From Phlebopus portentosus (Eukaryota > Basidiomycota > Agaricomycetes > Boletales > Boletinellaceae), in assembly GCA_037892935.1 (NCBI GenBank), contig JAYXKI010000002.1:1116001-1180000 (forward strand): a stretch of 64,000 nucleotides of DNA. Direction: 5' to 3'. The translations under genes were made by a program, and so were the position numbers. The notes beneath the pieces are model-generated. The model was not told the origin of the DNA. It did no database searches and was given only the letters and a program-made list of their open reading frames with translations. Positions 1-12,142 of the stretch are shown in pieces; position 1 is the stretch's first letter; each line of letters begins with the position of its first letter.

Positions 1-2214
1 CAATCCGGGTGCCCGCCGGAATTGTGATAGTTGAAGTCACGACGTATGTGCCGTGATCAAAGAAGATAATCTTGCAGCCAGAGTACTACAAAACAGCGCT
101 TCAGTGACATCGATACAATAAGTCATGAACAAGAATATACCTGAGCAAATGCATTCTTGATAGCTTGAGTATCATCCGTACTGCCGTCTCCTTTCGCTCC
201 CAGAGAGCGAATGCTAACAAACTGATCAACAGCATAATCCGTGTACTGAGGGTGAGTCTTCCCGAAAATACGTCCGGACCTATCCAATAAACTGCCATCC
301 TTCGTCGGAGGGGTTACTGAATCCTGAAGGAATCTGCCTGCTCTATTTGAACCAGTGTACACGTTGCCCTGCACCCAATGACTTATTGTTGTCGTTCCGC
401 CGTTTAACACAACAGCTCCATTAGCAACACCGACGGCAGTCGGAACGTTGTTGAGTCTAATGTTGTTAAGAACCAGAGATCCAGCGAGGTGCCCATTGCT
501 AGGCTGTGAATTGCGGACGAAGATGGGAGTATTCGTGACGACTGCGTCAATGATAGCTTCTGCGCCAACGCTCTATAATTTAGTTGTCAGATTGAAACCC
601 CTCCTCGAAACAGAATGAACCAACTTGGTCACTTTGATCCAATCCTCCAGTCGCCAGGTCAAAGCCAACCTAATACGTCCGTTTCTGTAAGCACGGGGTA
701 CAGTACGCTAATAATCATAAGTTCCAGTTACCTGACAATTCTTGATAGTCACTCCCTGGAATGTCCAACCTATCCAGAAATATATGATATTAGTTCTCAG
801 AGAACGTGATTTGGTAATTAGCACACGCATACCCCAATTCCATAGTCCAAAAATAGCTGGGATAAGAAGAAGAGTTCAGTTTATCCCTGGAATTCCGGCT
901 CTAACCTGCGAGAACTCACCGCTCTGTGCGTTGTTGACCGTGATGTTCCGCACAGTAAACCTGCTTGAATTTAAATTTACGCAAATTTCCGAGTCACTGA
1001 TAGACTGACTGTTGGTTTCCAACCCATATACCGAATTTGCCTGAATGCCATCGTGAGGCTCTAAATGCCTGTGATAACTCTCTAATATTTCTTACCGCCA
1101 TTGAAAATAAGGTCTGAGGATTATGTATGTTCAGATGCCTCTATAACTTTTGAACGATACGGAAGGACGCACCTCCCATAAAGCCACCGCTTCCATTCTC
1201 CATGAAAATTCCTGATCCAATGACTTAGTGAAGCTATAATTGGAAGGCATGAAGCAGACCTTGATGATTCGTTGCGGGATCTTGTGACATGTTCACGACG
1301 ATGTTCATCAAGGACGTAGACTGAGATACCTGCCAGTGAAGACCTGTTGCGGACGCTGTGACCGGCATTCGCGTCAGATCGATCACGAAGTTCCTGACCG
1401 ATCGAAAGCTGATGAATGTATAAGTATATTGTGCGTAAATATATTATTTGATTGGCATACAAGTTGTTCTGGTTGATATACCATTGTGCTCCATTTCCGC
1501 CGTCGATGTAAGGATCGGCATCTGGTTGGATATTGGTAATCAGAGCTTCCAATGCAACCGGGATGAAAGAAGTATAGTATACCGATGACGGCTATGCCGA
1601 CAAAATTGGCAGCGGCAGTAATAGTAGGCGGTCTCCGTGCATCACCGATGAGCTGAGTATAGTACCAAGCAACTATTGGTCGTGAGACCAGGTAGTTTCT
1701 GAACTCTAATTTAGAACTCAAGCAAAAAAATGATCAGCCGTATGCTCTTACCCTTCCGGAAAGTAGACAATAGCTGGGGCAGTTCTGGTAAGAATGATGA
1801 GTGTATCATCCATCATAAAAGAGCATCACCTACGTAGTAGATTGACAAGTTCCTCCACCACATCTGTTTCCTGAAGACATAGCAGCGCTTTCCAGTACGT
1901 CAGGTGACCGTGAACCGTATCACAATACCAGTTCTTTCTACATACTTTATAGCATCAGTGTCATCAGTAACGCCATCACCTTTGGCACCAAAGTCCTTGA
2001 CATTTCGAAAGACCTGATAACCGGACGGATTAGAGTTGAAAGCAGCGCGTCCTTGATGTTGGATGCTCTGCAGCCAAAAAGGATCGTTGGGACCTGCAGT
2101 GCCACGAGTAATGGGAGTCGAGCAGGTGGATCCCAACGCAGCAGCCATAAGTGCTGATGAGAGAAACGCAAGGAAGGCGTAGAAGAACCCCGGAAGCTGT
2201 CTGTAAATCATCAT
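1..2214 (-). CDS. GH55 exo-beta-1,3-glucanase (partial, 3' end outside window)
   Basis: Secreted glycoside hydrolase family 55 enzyme, which releases glucose from the end of beta-1,3-glucan chains in fungal walls. The first exon (start 2214) has a hydrophobic signal peptide (FFYAFLAFLSSALMAAALG), then the pectate-lyase-3-type motif FGAKGDGVTDDTDAIK. Later exons give GNRCGGGTCQSTT, APAIVYFPEG, NFVIDLTRMPVTASATGLHW and MENGSGGFMG, all typical of GH55. A second beta-helix half begins with SLGAKGDGSTDDTQAIKNAF near 160-240. Two such modules are the family hallmark. Introns are short and the gene is cut off by the left edge, so the C-terminal part is missing. The gene diverges from another beta-1,3-glucanase gene at 4226, which suggests a shared role in wall remodelling or glucan recycling. 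Family assignment is firm; physiological role is inferred. Confidence 0.88.
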
Positions 2215-4225
2215 AAGCGATACCCAGAAAGAAATATTGTTATCGATAGTAAGAGCAGGATCTCAGCGCATAAGCTAGCAGGGCCAAAAGAGAACTGCTA
2301 GCCGCCCTGCAAACTAGCTGGTATGTACGTAGCATATTTATACTGACCACCGGAACTGCTGGAATATGGAAAGGAGTTCGAGGTCAGGAAAGAAGATGAC
2401 AGCGCAGCGAGACAGAAGTATCGAGAGGATCGACATCCCGTAATGGAAGAACAAAATCGATGCGATGACAGGGACGCATACTAAATTTGGCTATTCGTTT
2501 CGTGTTCGTCTCTTTATGCTGGTGATTTTAGCCCTCTGTCTCTGAAAGCTCAAGTTCTACCGAGGCTGGAATGTGTATCCTGCGTAAGCTGATCACAAAC
2601 CATAGAAATGTCAGAGCATAGAATAGTAATATATCTAAAAATATTCTAGTGAATGATCTTTATCAAGAGCGAGGATCCTTCTTCGAGTGAGCTCGTGACA
2701 TCTTGCTCTTGCGGAAAACTTCAACAAATGAGCTCCCTCTTGACATAGGGAACAGCATGGAATCTGACACGTCATGATACACGGGACCAATTTGTACGAT
2801 TTTTACCGACTTCGGCTCTGAATGCAAGGCCCCAATAGGTCAACAGAAGCAACAGCAGTAGCACGAGTGCGCCGGATGACAAGCGCATTCACTAAACGTC
2901 GGCACAATTCTCTTCCTACAATCTCTCATCGAGGTCAGGAAGATGCGAGCTGACTAATGCAAGTGGGAGACAGCGTACCAAGCTGGGCTACATCACAGGT
3001 AAAATACACACAAGCCTATAGATATGTGAACTTTGTCAATCAGCAGAACATAGGCACTTAATAGTACTTAGAAATCATTGCCGCAAACAACTGTTCGTCT
3101 AGCCACAACTGCAAGAAGGTTAAACTGGAGTGCTACGTGGTATAGGACGCATGTGGCCGTAAACCATAATCGGGCGGAACTCGCAGACCATTGACGGAAT
3201 GGTAAGAGGGGCTCCCTTGAGCAGAAGACCTTATCTTGCAGGCATATATAGCCGTGTGTTGGACGGAAGTTGTGGCGGCCAGCAGATTGCGATCCGCGTA
3301 TTTCTACACTTGGAGACACCAGCGGCCAGTGAGAAAAGGAAAAGAACGGAGAGCTTCGTCTTATTCCTGCTGCGGTACATTGAGTAAGAACGGACGGTGG
3401 TGACAGTCGTTTGCTGGGAAGTTTGAGTAGTTGCAGAGACCCAAATCACAATCTCAACGTAGACTGAAACTGGGAAGACTGAGCTAAGATGTTTTAGCAA
3501 GCAAGAATGGAAAGCCGCGTCTCGTCTCGCACACATGCACGTGAGACCAATACTCTCTCACTCACAAAGGCAAGTACAGTAATGAAACCATACATATACG
3601 TACAGCAGACAAAGTTTGCGTTGATCGGATGGTCGCCACCCTTTAGAAAGAAAAAAAGGCAAATTGCCTGGATACGAAATGAACAAAATTCTTATACCTG
3701 CGACTCGAAACAAAAGAACATTTCGAGCGGAGATCCGGATTTGTATATGGAAGAAAAGGAAGACGGGCGAACGAAGCCGTTGTCGGCTACTCTGCTTCAG
3801 CTATTGGAAAGTGGAAAATAAACAGTTACGGACGGATGACGGATAGTATAATTACATTACATAAGCTGTTGTAGGTCGCGGTCGCCCAGCCGCCCAGCCT
3901 CCTGTGAACCTTATTGTGTATTTATAGAGAAGCACCGACTTTTGCGTGCGCCGTTCCTGCCTTGCTTCTTTCCAACATATTCTCCCGCCCTCATCAGTCC
4001 TCTCCTTCCCCCACATTCCTATACATCCTTAAGCTTATACCCTTTTCTCTTCACAAACCTAGGCTCTCTTGTAGATCTAGTATCATTTTTTCGGATTTTC
4101 TTCTATTCTCGGTCCCCGCTTTAATACCTCTTGCGTATGTCTGCAGTTTCTATAAATTTCCTGATACAGTAGCTGACCGCGCCTCTTTCATTCCTCCACT
4201 CTTCAGCATCCTGAACGTGTAGGCC
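2215..4225. other. 2-kb divergent intergenic region between two glucanase genes
   Basis: I find no gene here. Open frames on either strand are short, and none has splice signals or a recognisable domain. The right end (about 3940-4220) is pyrimidine-rich, as is common just upstream of fungal start codons, and holds a TATA box. It must contain the promoters of both the GH55 gene (leftward) and the GH5 gene (rightward). Confidence 0.6.
4151..4156 (+). promoter_or_regulatory. TATA box of the GH5 glucanase gene
   Basis: TATAAA lies 70 bp upstream of the ATG at 4226, inside a CT-rich leader. The spacing fits a core promoter with a short 5' untranslated region. Confidence 0.5.
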
Positions 4226-6953
4226 ATGTCTGAACCCACCGTTCGCAACCTGCAGCCGTCAGAGTCTCGTTATGAGCCTCTGCCGTTTGATGGTCTCTCT
4301 CCTCCAGCGACTCCCGTCAATGAATCTCTGGCTCTTCCGATGCAGGAGCTCCCGGCGGGAGCGGCTCGCCCTCGTTTCCAGGGCACTGCACTTCGTGAAG
4401 ATGGTTCGATGATGCGCGACTCCTTTGCCTCCTCGACTTTCAATGCAGGCGGCTCTGTGAACTCCTCTGTCTATGCACTTAATCCTGCTGGTGCGGCCGG
4501 CGGCAGCACACTTTCCTCGACATATCTCGCATCATACCGTGATGATCCGAATGCCGACTACCAAGACGAATCTCCCGAACCCACCTACGCAAGTAAGGCC
4601 GGACCAGGGTATCTGGAAGAGAAGCGCGCAGCATACTTATCTCCTCGTTCTCAATCCAAGAAATGGGCGATCATCGGGGGAGGTATACTCTTGCTGGTCA
4701 TTATCGGTGTAGCTGTCGCAGTCCCTATTATTCTCAATAAGAACAAAGATGGTTCGACATCGGACTCGTCATCAGACTCTGGTAACAATTCCTCATCAGG
4801 ACCGGCTGACACTGGCTCTCGCAACGTTGTAACTGGAGGTGACGGCAGTTCTGTGACAATGGAGGACGGAACGACCTTCACGTATACGAATAAGTTTGGC
4901 GGTTACTGGTATTTCGATCCGGAGGATCCCTTCAATAACGGTGCTCGCGCTCAATCTTGGACTCCTGCTTTGAACGAGACCTTTAAGTACGGTGTCGATG
5001 CCATTCGCGGGTAAGCAGTCTTGCGCCACCTGCAGTTCGATGGAACGGCGTAGTTTACCCGTCATTTTCTAGCGTCAACTTGGGTGGTTGGCTTAACACC
5101 GAACCTGTGAGCATGCCGTTCTATTTTTGTCATGCCGTTCGCTTATTAACAATCATTGTTTGTTTTAGTTCATGCAAGTTCACACAATTGCGCCTCACAT
5201 TTCAAATATGGTACTCATACTTGTCCATTTTGCTACAGTGTTCCCGCCTTATACGAACCATATGCCAACGCCAGTATATCGGCCGTTGATGAATGGACGC
5301 TCAGCGAAAACATGCGTGCTGATACAGCAAATGGCGGAATTAACCAACTTGAAGACCATTATAAAACTTTCATCGTACGTCATCCCATCATTGACAAGGG
5401 CCTTCTTTTTTCTCACCCTTTGCCCGGTTAGACCGAGCAAGATTTCGCTGAGATTGCCGCAGCGGGTCTTAATTTTGTGCGCATTCCTCTTCCTTATTGG
5501 GCCATCGAAACGCGCGGGGACGAGCCATTCTTAGCCAAGACTTGCTGGACGTGAGTATTTTGATACCGAAACGACCAATGTATGCCAATCACTCAATGTT
5601 CCTTAGATATTTCCTCAAGGCAATCGAGTGGGCTCGTAAATACGGTATTCGCATCAACCTTGATCTGCATGCTCTTCCTGGTAGCCAAAACGGGTGGAAC
5701 CACTCTGGCAGACTAGGCACAGTAAATGTCCTGAATGGACCTATGGGGTACGCCAACGCTCAGCGTTCGCTCGATTACATTCGCATCCTTGCAGAGTTCA
5801 TTTCACAGCCCCAGTACAAGGACGTAGTCGTGATATTCGGAATCACGAATGAGCCTCAGGCTCCAGTTACAGGTGCCGACCCGCTTCAGCGATTCTACCT
5901 TGAGGCATACAACATTGTGCGCAGGGCGGGTGGCACTGGAGAGGGAAATGGTCCTATGGTTTCGTACCACGATGGTTTCTTGGGCCTAGGTAATTGGGCT
6001 GGTTTCTTACCCGGCGCGGATCGCATTGCGATGGACCTCCATCCGTACCTATGCTTCGGTGGTCAGAGTGCAGATCCAGTGTCGTCTTTCGTGAACACCC
6101 CTTGCACCTCCTGGGCGAATAACATGAACGATTCCATGAGTGCTTTCGGTCTTAGTGCGGCGGGAGAATTCAGCAACGCCATTAACGATTGCGGGCTCTA
6201 CGTCAATGGCGTCAATCTTGGTACTCGATTTGAGGGTACTTATACTGGAGACTTCCCTCGTGTCGGGAGTTGTGACACAGTACTCGACTGGCAAAACTGG
6301 GATGATAACACGAAGCAACAATATAGGGAACTCGCATTATCAAGTATGGACGCTCTCCAGGTATGTCATCTTATGGACTACATTCGAGTATGCTCACTTA
6401 CGTCTCTTCTTCAGAACTGGTTCTTCTGGACCTGGAAGATCGGCAACTCTTCCGTTTACAATACTGTCATGGCTCCCCATTGGTCGTATCAGCTCGGACT
6501 TCAGTATGGTTGGATGCCAACTGATCCTCGGGAGAGCGTTGGCAGGTGCGGTGCTACCCACCTCTTCGCCGGCCCGTTAGCACCTTCTGCGACCGGTGGA
6601 ACGGGTGCGGATACTATCCTGCATCTGTATCGGAGTCACTCGTATGGCCACCACCTACGCTCAGCAACGCCGGTGCTATCGCCGATCTTCCAAGCTATAC
6701 GCCGACTGGTGCTGTACCTACTTTGCCTGCGCCCACATTCACGGCGACAAGTGCTCACGCAACGAGCACAATAGACGCTGGAAATGGATGGTTTAACGCG
6801 CAAGACACAGACGGTTTGATGACCGACATTGCCGGTTGCAACTACCTGGACCCGTGGGTTGGTCCGACCGCAGCCCCGCCGTCGCCCCTCTGCTCAGCCA
6901 ATGTCGCAGTAAGGAATGCCGAGGTGACTGGTGTTCCTCTGCACAGGCGATGA
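4226..6953 (+). CDS. membrane-anchored GH5 (subfamily 9-like) glucan 1,3-beta-glucosidase
   Basis: Exo-beta-1,3-glucanase of the type II membrane form. About 150 polar cytoplasmic residues come first, then one transmembrane segment (WAIIGGGILLLVIIGVAVAV), a Ser-rich stalk and the catalytic barrel. Barrel motifs are AIRGVNLGGWLNTEP, INLDLHALPGSQNGWNHSG, FGITNEPQAP (acid/base Glu) and AGEFSNAINDCG (nucleophile Glu). At least five short introns are visible, for example after AIRG, NTEP, TFI, TCW and DALQ. Near the 3' end the frame breaks at about 6618: the sequence reads TGGTGADTI in one frame and continues PASVSESLVWPPPTLSNAG in another. One missing C in a CC run restores a continuous protein, so this is probably an assembly error. 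The tail ends in a Cys-containing segment typical of these enzymes. Likely acts at the cell surface on its own wall glucan. Confidence 0.88.
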
Positions 6954-7252
6954 CAGAAACTCGCCCTCGTGCCTCTGTTTCTTGTCACGCTCGTAGCTTT
7001 CGATATATCTTGGCCGAAAAGGGCTTTGGTATGGACTTCCCATTTCTCCTCAAGGACTTGTAATGCACGTCGATTTTTTTCTCTCTCATCATTCCTTACC
7101 CACGTAGTATTAGTTATGTCTCATCTAATCATGCGTGAGGACATAGACTGGTATGATCTACCGTATCTTACAATCATTTTCTGTTTATTCTACAGTAGGT
7201 CGAGACAATCATTTGGTACGACATACACGCGATTTGTTTTCTTTTCCAGACT

Positions 7253-7751
7253 CAGTGCTCTCCGCTCGTGGTAGCATATCTGTCTTCAAGATCTTCCTGT
7301 CCACCGAAGCCTCCTTCAATGTCTTTATCGATGCGTGAAGCAGCCTCTTTGGCATCACTATTCATCTGTGCCCGGAGAGCGGCGAGCTGTTCCTGCTCCT
7401 GTATTCAGTCAGTAAAGTCACTCTAAAGTCATTGAGTCAATGAGTGCTTCCGGACGGACCTTCTGTCTGGCGTATTGAGCCTCCTCGCCTTGCTCTTTCG
7501 CCTTCCAGGTGTTATCCTAAGAACAAGTGATGAGCTTTGTGACTGGAGCCCGCGGAAAGCGGAGAGTTACCTGTGCGGTTGTCCCTGACATGGTGGTTAA
7601 AGTGAGAGCTCCTTTGGCGCTCTTTTGACGCTCGTAAGGGGCCTGATGTACCATAAAAGGCGAAAAAGCAAAGTCAGCATGTCAACGCTATCACTATCAT
7701 TCGGATCGACATGCTGAAAGGGGGAGGCGGCAAATCAAAAACGGAAGTCAT
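7253..7751 (-). CDS. small unrecognised protein, charged and Gln/Glu-rich
   Basis: I do not recognise this gene. Three consecutive exons read cleanly on the minus strand with matching splice signals: 7571-7642 (24 codons), 7460-7516 (19 codons) and 7253-7398 to the stop. They give APYERQKSAKGALTL, DNTWKAKEQGEEAQYARQK, QEQEQLAALRAQMNSDAKEA and an acidic tail IDKDIEGGFGGQEDLED. The middle should form a helix or coiled coil. No signal peptide or membrane segment is visible. The N-terminus is uncertain: an ATG at 7751 can be joined in frame through an intron ending near 7643, but an ATG at 7791 also exists. The predicted protein is about 100 residues. The start codons of this gene and of the peptidase gene at 7790 are only tens of bases apart, so they probably share a bidirectional promoter. 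Confidence 0.6.
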
Positions 7752-7789
7752 TCTCAGGTGCACTGCCAGCTCCTCTTCCTCCTTCACTC

Positions 7790-9575
7790 ATGGCGGATAC
7801 CAGCTCGTCCGCGCCTAGTCGAACGCGACGGCACCAGATCCTACGACATATTGTACATAACGAAAAGATTCGAAATACAGACTTTGTCGATGATGAGGCT
7901 TACCGAACCTGGCGGCTTGTGAGACTCACCGTACTTTCGATACGCTTTCTGCTCAATCTTATCTCTAGAGGTTCACAATTCTAATAGTCCTAGCTATACA
8001 CATACAAATATGGCGGACCAGTTGGCCGATCTTGAAAAGCACCCTCATGCACAGACTATCATCAACTCCCTCCTTCGACCACCTAGCAACACATTGCGCC
8101 GAAGTAAAACCCATATCATCTACCGAGTTTCTCACACGTCAGCAATCGCTTGCTGAGGCTCTACACTCCCTTAATGCATCTGCATACATAGCAGAACCAG
8201 GTGCTAATGCTCAGTTCTTTGGGAATATATCTTCAAGTAACTGGCATCTCTCGGAGCGACCGCTATTACTCATTATCGCGCCGGAGGTCGGGTCAGACGC
8301 CAAGGTCAAACCTCGTGTTTCGATGCTCACACCATCATTCGAAGCGACTCGGGCGCGTTCGCTATCTATACCAGCACGAGATAATGTCTCATTCTTCGAG
8401 TGGCCAGAGGACGCTAATCCTTACGAGATCGCCGTTTCTGCCTTCTCCGACAAAAAGGGCTCCATTTTCGTAGACGGCTCGATTCGGAAATTCATTGCCG
8501 ATGGTCTTGCTTCAGTTCGACCAGAAAGCGAAGTTGTATCTGCTCCTTTGCAAATTCGTTCCTTACGCGAAAGGAAATCGCCTGCTGAATTAGACATCAT
8601 TCGTTGTGCGAATGAGGTGAATCATTCATACGCGTCTTCCATAGACCTTATGCTAAGGCAGAACGGATAAGGTTACTCTCCTGGCTATCCGTGCAGTCAG
8701 AGACGAGCTCCGTATAGTGCGTCCTTCAAGATAACATCTTACTTCAGACTTCTCGACACTCATTAACGTACAACTGCATTTCCGTAGGAAATGCGGGAGT
8801 CAGAAGCGCAGGCCATCATGACGAAGGCACTTTCATCTGCGGGTCTTTCGGATCCTTTTGTCCTTGGACTCTTCGGAGGTACGATTTAGAAGCAGTCGAA
8901 TGAACGCCGTTTACGTGTTTGCAATTCAGAAAATGCGGCTTTACCTCATGGAAGCGGTTCTGATCGTGTCCTCGGAAGGGAAGACTTCGTCCTATTCGAT
9001 GCTGGCGGATCGTTGTACGGCTACCACAGTGATATCACTAGGGTTGGTCCACCAGAAGCAGGTCGCTTGCTTGTTATGAAATTCTGAGTATGCCTTAACC
9101 CAGACATTTGCACTTTCGGAGTCAACCATTCCTTCCGAGCACCTTGAATTATGGTTCGTCGTACGTGCAGCGCAGTCCGCAGCACTTGAGAAGGCGCAAA
9201 ACGGCACGGTAACTCGTAAAGTCGACGAGATAGCTCGTACCGTCATATCCGAGGCAGGGTTCGGCAAATTCTTCACTCATCGCCTAGGACATGGTCCGTT
9301 GTTTTATTTGCTTCTCTTATCTGCAGTTTTCGATTCCTGACGTTATATCATCTACAATAGGTTTGGGTCTTGAAGGGCATGAAGAACCATATCTGCGCGG
9401 TGGGAGCAACGATATAATTCGACCAGGTCATGTTTTCACGGACGAACCAGGCGTGTATATTGAGGGTAAAATCGGCGTGCGGCACGAGGACCCCTTCTAC
9501 ATATCACCAGATGGAACAGCTGTGCTTCTCACCGCAGGCGTCGGCGGTCAGGCAAAATCTCCGTGGCGTCCATAA
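7790..9575 (+). CDS. membrane-anchored peptidase M24 (Xaa-Pro dipeptidase/aminopeptidase-like)
   Basis: Metallopeptidase with the pita-bread fold that acts at Xaa-Pro bonds. Exon 1 (7790-7918) joins through a 50-nt intron to an exon starting at 7969. This gives a 43-residue basic N-terminus followed by a hydrophobic stretch (RFTILIVLAIHIQIW), a likely type II anchor. Then come HCAEVKPISSTEF and NASAYIAEPGANAQFFGN. The catalytic half shows all five metal ligands: VLFDAGG, YHSDITR, HRLGHGLGLEGHE, FTDEPGVY and GVRHEDPFY. Introns are seen near 8717-8788, 8880-8930, 9039-9100 and 9294-9360. At about 8661-8669 the frame shifts by one base (QNG then stop in one frame, DKVTLLAIRAVRDELR in the next). 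One extra A would explain this, and the rest of the gene is intact. Membrane-anchored M24 peptidases of this layout occur in many basidiomycetes. Confidence 0.85.
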
Positions 9576-9952
9576 CAGTTCTCCATTGAGAAATATTGTA
9601 GCACATACACACAATGATTCGGATTTAATTTGGTTTCGACAGCTGCAGTGCGCAAAAGAAAAACATATCGGGCTATAAAGTGATTTGTATTCCAATTTGT
9701 ACACGATGACATCCAATAAGTTACATATGTACAGTTTTACAAAGATGCAGAAATCTGCAGGTACACGAAAGCCTCGCCTCCACGAGTTTATGTTATGATA
9801 TTACCGATAGCAAAGAAAAGCGGATCAATAAAACACGGATGTTCAATCTAACAAAAAAATGCACGACAGTGAAATTGCGACGATATGCAACGAAAACCGT
9901 GAACGTCGTCAAGAAAGGAATGAAGATCTTTTCAGTCCAGAGCAGTTCCTCG

Positions 9953-11956
9953 CTAATGGGATGCAAGCGTGCTCGAGTTGACGTTACCCGGGACAGTCTT
10001 GGGATCATCCGGCACAGAAGTCGAGTGCAACCAAGCTAGAACGGAGATGGCGAGCATGAAAACCACCCAAAGGTTTCCTCCCAGGACGTTATGATCCACC
10101 GAGAAAGCGAAAAGACAGCTAAGGGTAAATTGTCCATCGGTCAAGAGAAATGCTTCGGATTCACCACCGAAAATGACAGACCTGACAAAAGCTGGAGCAA
10201 TGGCACGAGAAAGGCACTGAGAGAATTGGGCAAGTCCATTTGCTGAACCGAGGGAGGACGGACCAGGTGCATGCTCTTTCACAAGAATCATATTCAGTCT
10301 AGTAGTATGAAGACAGTTAGTGGCGGTGTATGATTTTGCGGACTGCAGGTGAAAACACTTACGAAAATGCGAGACAAGCAACGCGACTGAGCGCCAAGGC
10401 AGCAGCGATACCGAACCACACTAGGAGACGGATGTGAGGAGCGAGGGTGCTCTCAGCAAACTCTCTGATACCAGTACGAGCAATACAGTTGAGCGGAGGG
10501 AGCAGAAGGAATGCTAGAGGCCAGATTCCCATGCAGACCATGTAAAGCTTCGCACAGGAGACCCTGCGAAGAAGTATAGGCATGAAGATGATCTGTATCA
10601 ACGCGGAAGTAATTCCAGCGACAGCTAGTGCGTATCCAATTTGCGAGACCTGCGAGAATCAACATCTGCATGACTCTGGATATTAGATAGGCACTTACTG
10701 AAAATGAGAGCCCTCCAGACTTGATTGGAGAATAACAGAATAGAACGAAAACGACATCAAAGGCAGTACCAACGAAACTCAAAGCGCACCCTGAAATGCA
10801 CAGAGCTCGCATGACGGGTATCTGCAGCAGCTTGCTTGCGCATGGACTTAGATGATGTTCGTTCTCTGTGCGATCACTATGCTCAGATAGTCCGTAAGAA
10901 ATCGAGTACTCCCTCTTCAGCTGCACTTTGTGTGTATTGGTCTGCAAGGTCTACGTTGATGTCAGCAAATGCGTAGTGAGCATACTTAACCTGTACGAAC
11001 CTCACGAAGGTAGAAATAGCCGACGAGAACAATCAGAAGCGTCGTACAAGCAACAATGAAGCATGGAAGAAAATAGGGGTGCGAGTGGAAGAAATGATTT
11101 CCGAACCAGGAGGGAAATTTCTGAGCAGCGTTTGAGAATGTACCCCCGATTAGAGGTCTGATAAGATGTGTAGGTAATAAGGAGTTTGCAAACAAAAGGA
11201 GTGACGTCTTACCCGATGATGACACCGAGAGGCCAACAGAGTCCGTAAACGGGATATGCTACTGCCTGGTTGGAGGAATCTGTGATCTCCCCTAACACCG
11301 AGTGCATGACTGCAACATTGCCAGAGAAAAGTCCGGCTAATAAACGCGAGATCAGAAGAATTGCTATCGCCGCTCGAAAACGAGAGAATGATTTCGCACT
11401 TACCGAGGGCTCTAGAGAGAAGAACACCTGCAAGAGTCCTCGCAAAGCCCAACCACATAGTTGAGATCGCGATACCGATCGTTCCGATTAAGATAATGGG
11501 TTTTCTTCCTACTTTATCAGAAAGGCTTGCCCAGTGGTAGATGGACATCAGTTGTGCCAGAGCGAATACACTCTCCTATTAAATAGCATTTAGGCGTGAT
11601 GCGCATATAGCAATGAACGAACCTGGACATACAACGAGACCGCTGTAGAAACCTGTTTTCGAAGGCTCTGCGACGCCGAATGTCGCCATCATTTCATTCA
11701 CATAAGGAAAAACCTGAGTGAACGCAACGGGATCCGCAAGACGGATTGCACACAGAGTTGCCAGCTGTCGCTTCGGCAATGAGCTCTGAGGCTGCAGCGA
11801 TAGATTTCCTTCTACGTCATACAGAAGAGGACGAGTCTCATCGGCTGTAAAGTCTTCATCACAGTCAATTCCTTGCGAGTTTACGAAGCTAACCGCCATG
11901 AAAAAGGAAGAAGGGACGAGCTCGATGACCTGCGACGACGGGCTGGTAAGAGACAC
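9953..11956 (-). CDS. MFS transporter, DHA1/ZIFL-type (zinc-induced-facilitator-like)
   Basis: Major facilitator superfamily carrier with about 12 membrane segments spread over several exons. After an acidic cytoplasmic N-terminus (TADETRPLLYDVEGNL) comes the first helix region, AIRLADPVAFTQVFPYVNEM. The loop 2-3 motif A is SLSDKVGRKPIILIGTIG. The middle contains VYGLCWPLGVIIGPLIGG, which resembles the antiporter signature, and the C-terminal half includes MILVKEHAPGPSSLGSANGL and AIAPAFVRSVIFG. This arrangement matches the fungal ZIFL-like subgroup, often annotated as multidrug or zinc-related transporters. The substrate cannot be read from sequence. The start could be the ATG at 11956 or an in-frame ATG near 11899. 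The gene converges with the M24 peptidase gene and diverges from the gene at 12143. Confidence 0.85.
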
Positions 11957-12142
11957 AAGTAAGAGGAGGAATATTCTAGTTTTACTGTGTTTTTATACAT
12001 GTACAGCCAGACCGGACCGGAACCGAACGGAAAATTCGTGTCTGTCAGGTGAGTAGCACGTGATGTGCGGCAATTTCCGATGGGCTCTTCAGTGGTCCAG
12101 TCGACCCGACCCATAGCCATCTTTTTCTTCCCTACGTTCACC

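Noticed and set aside
9839..10039. Plus-strand frame at the MFS 3' end
   Set aside because: It overlaps the end of the transporter gene on the other strand and has no family features.
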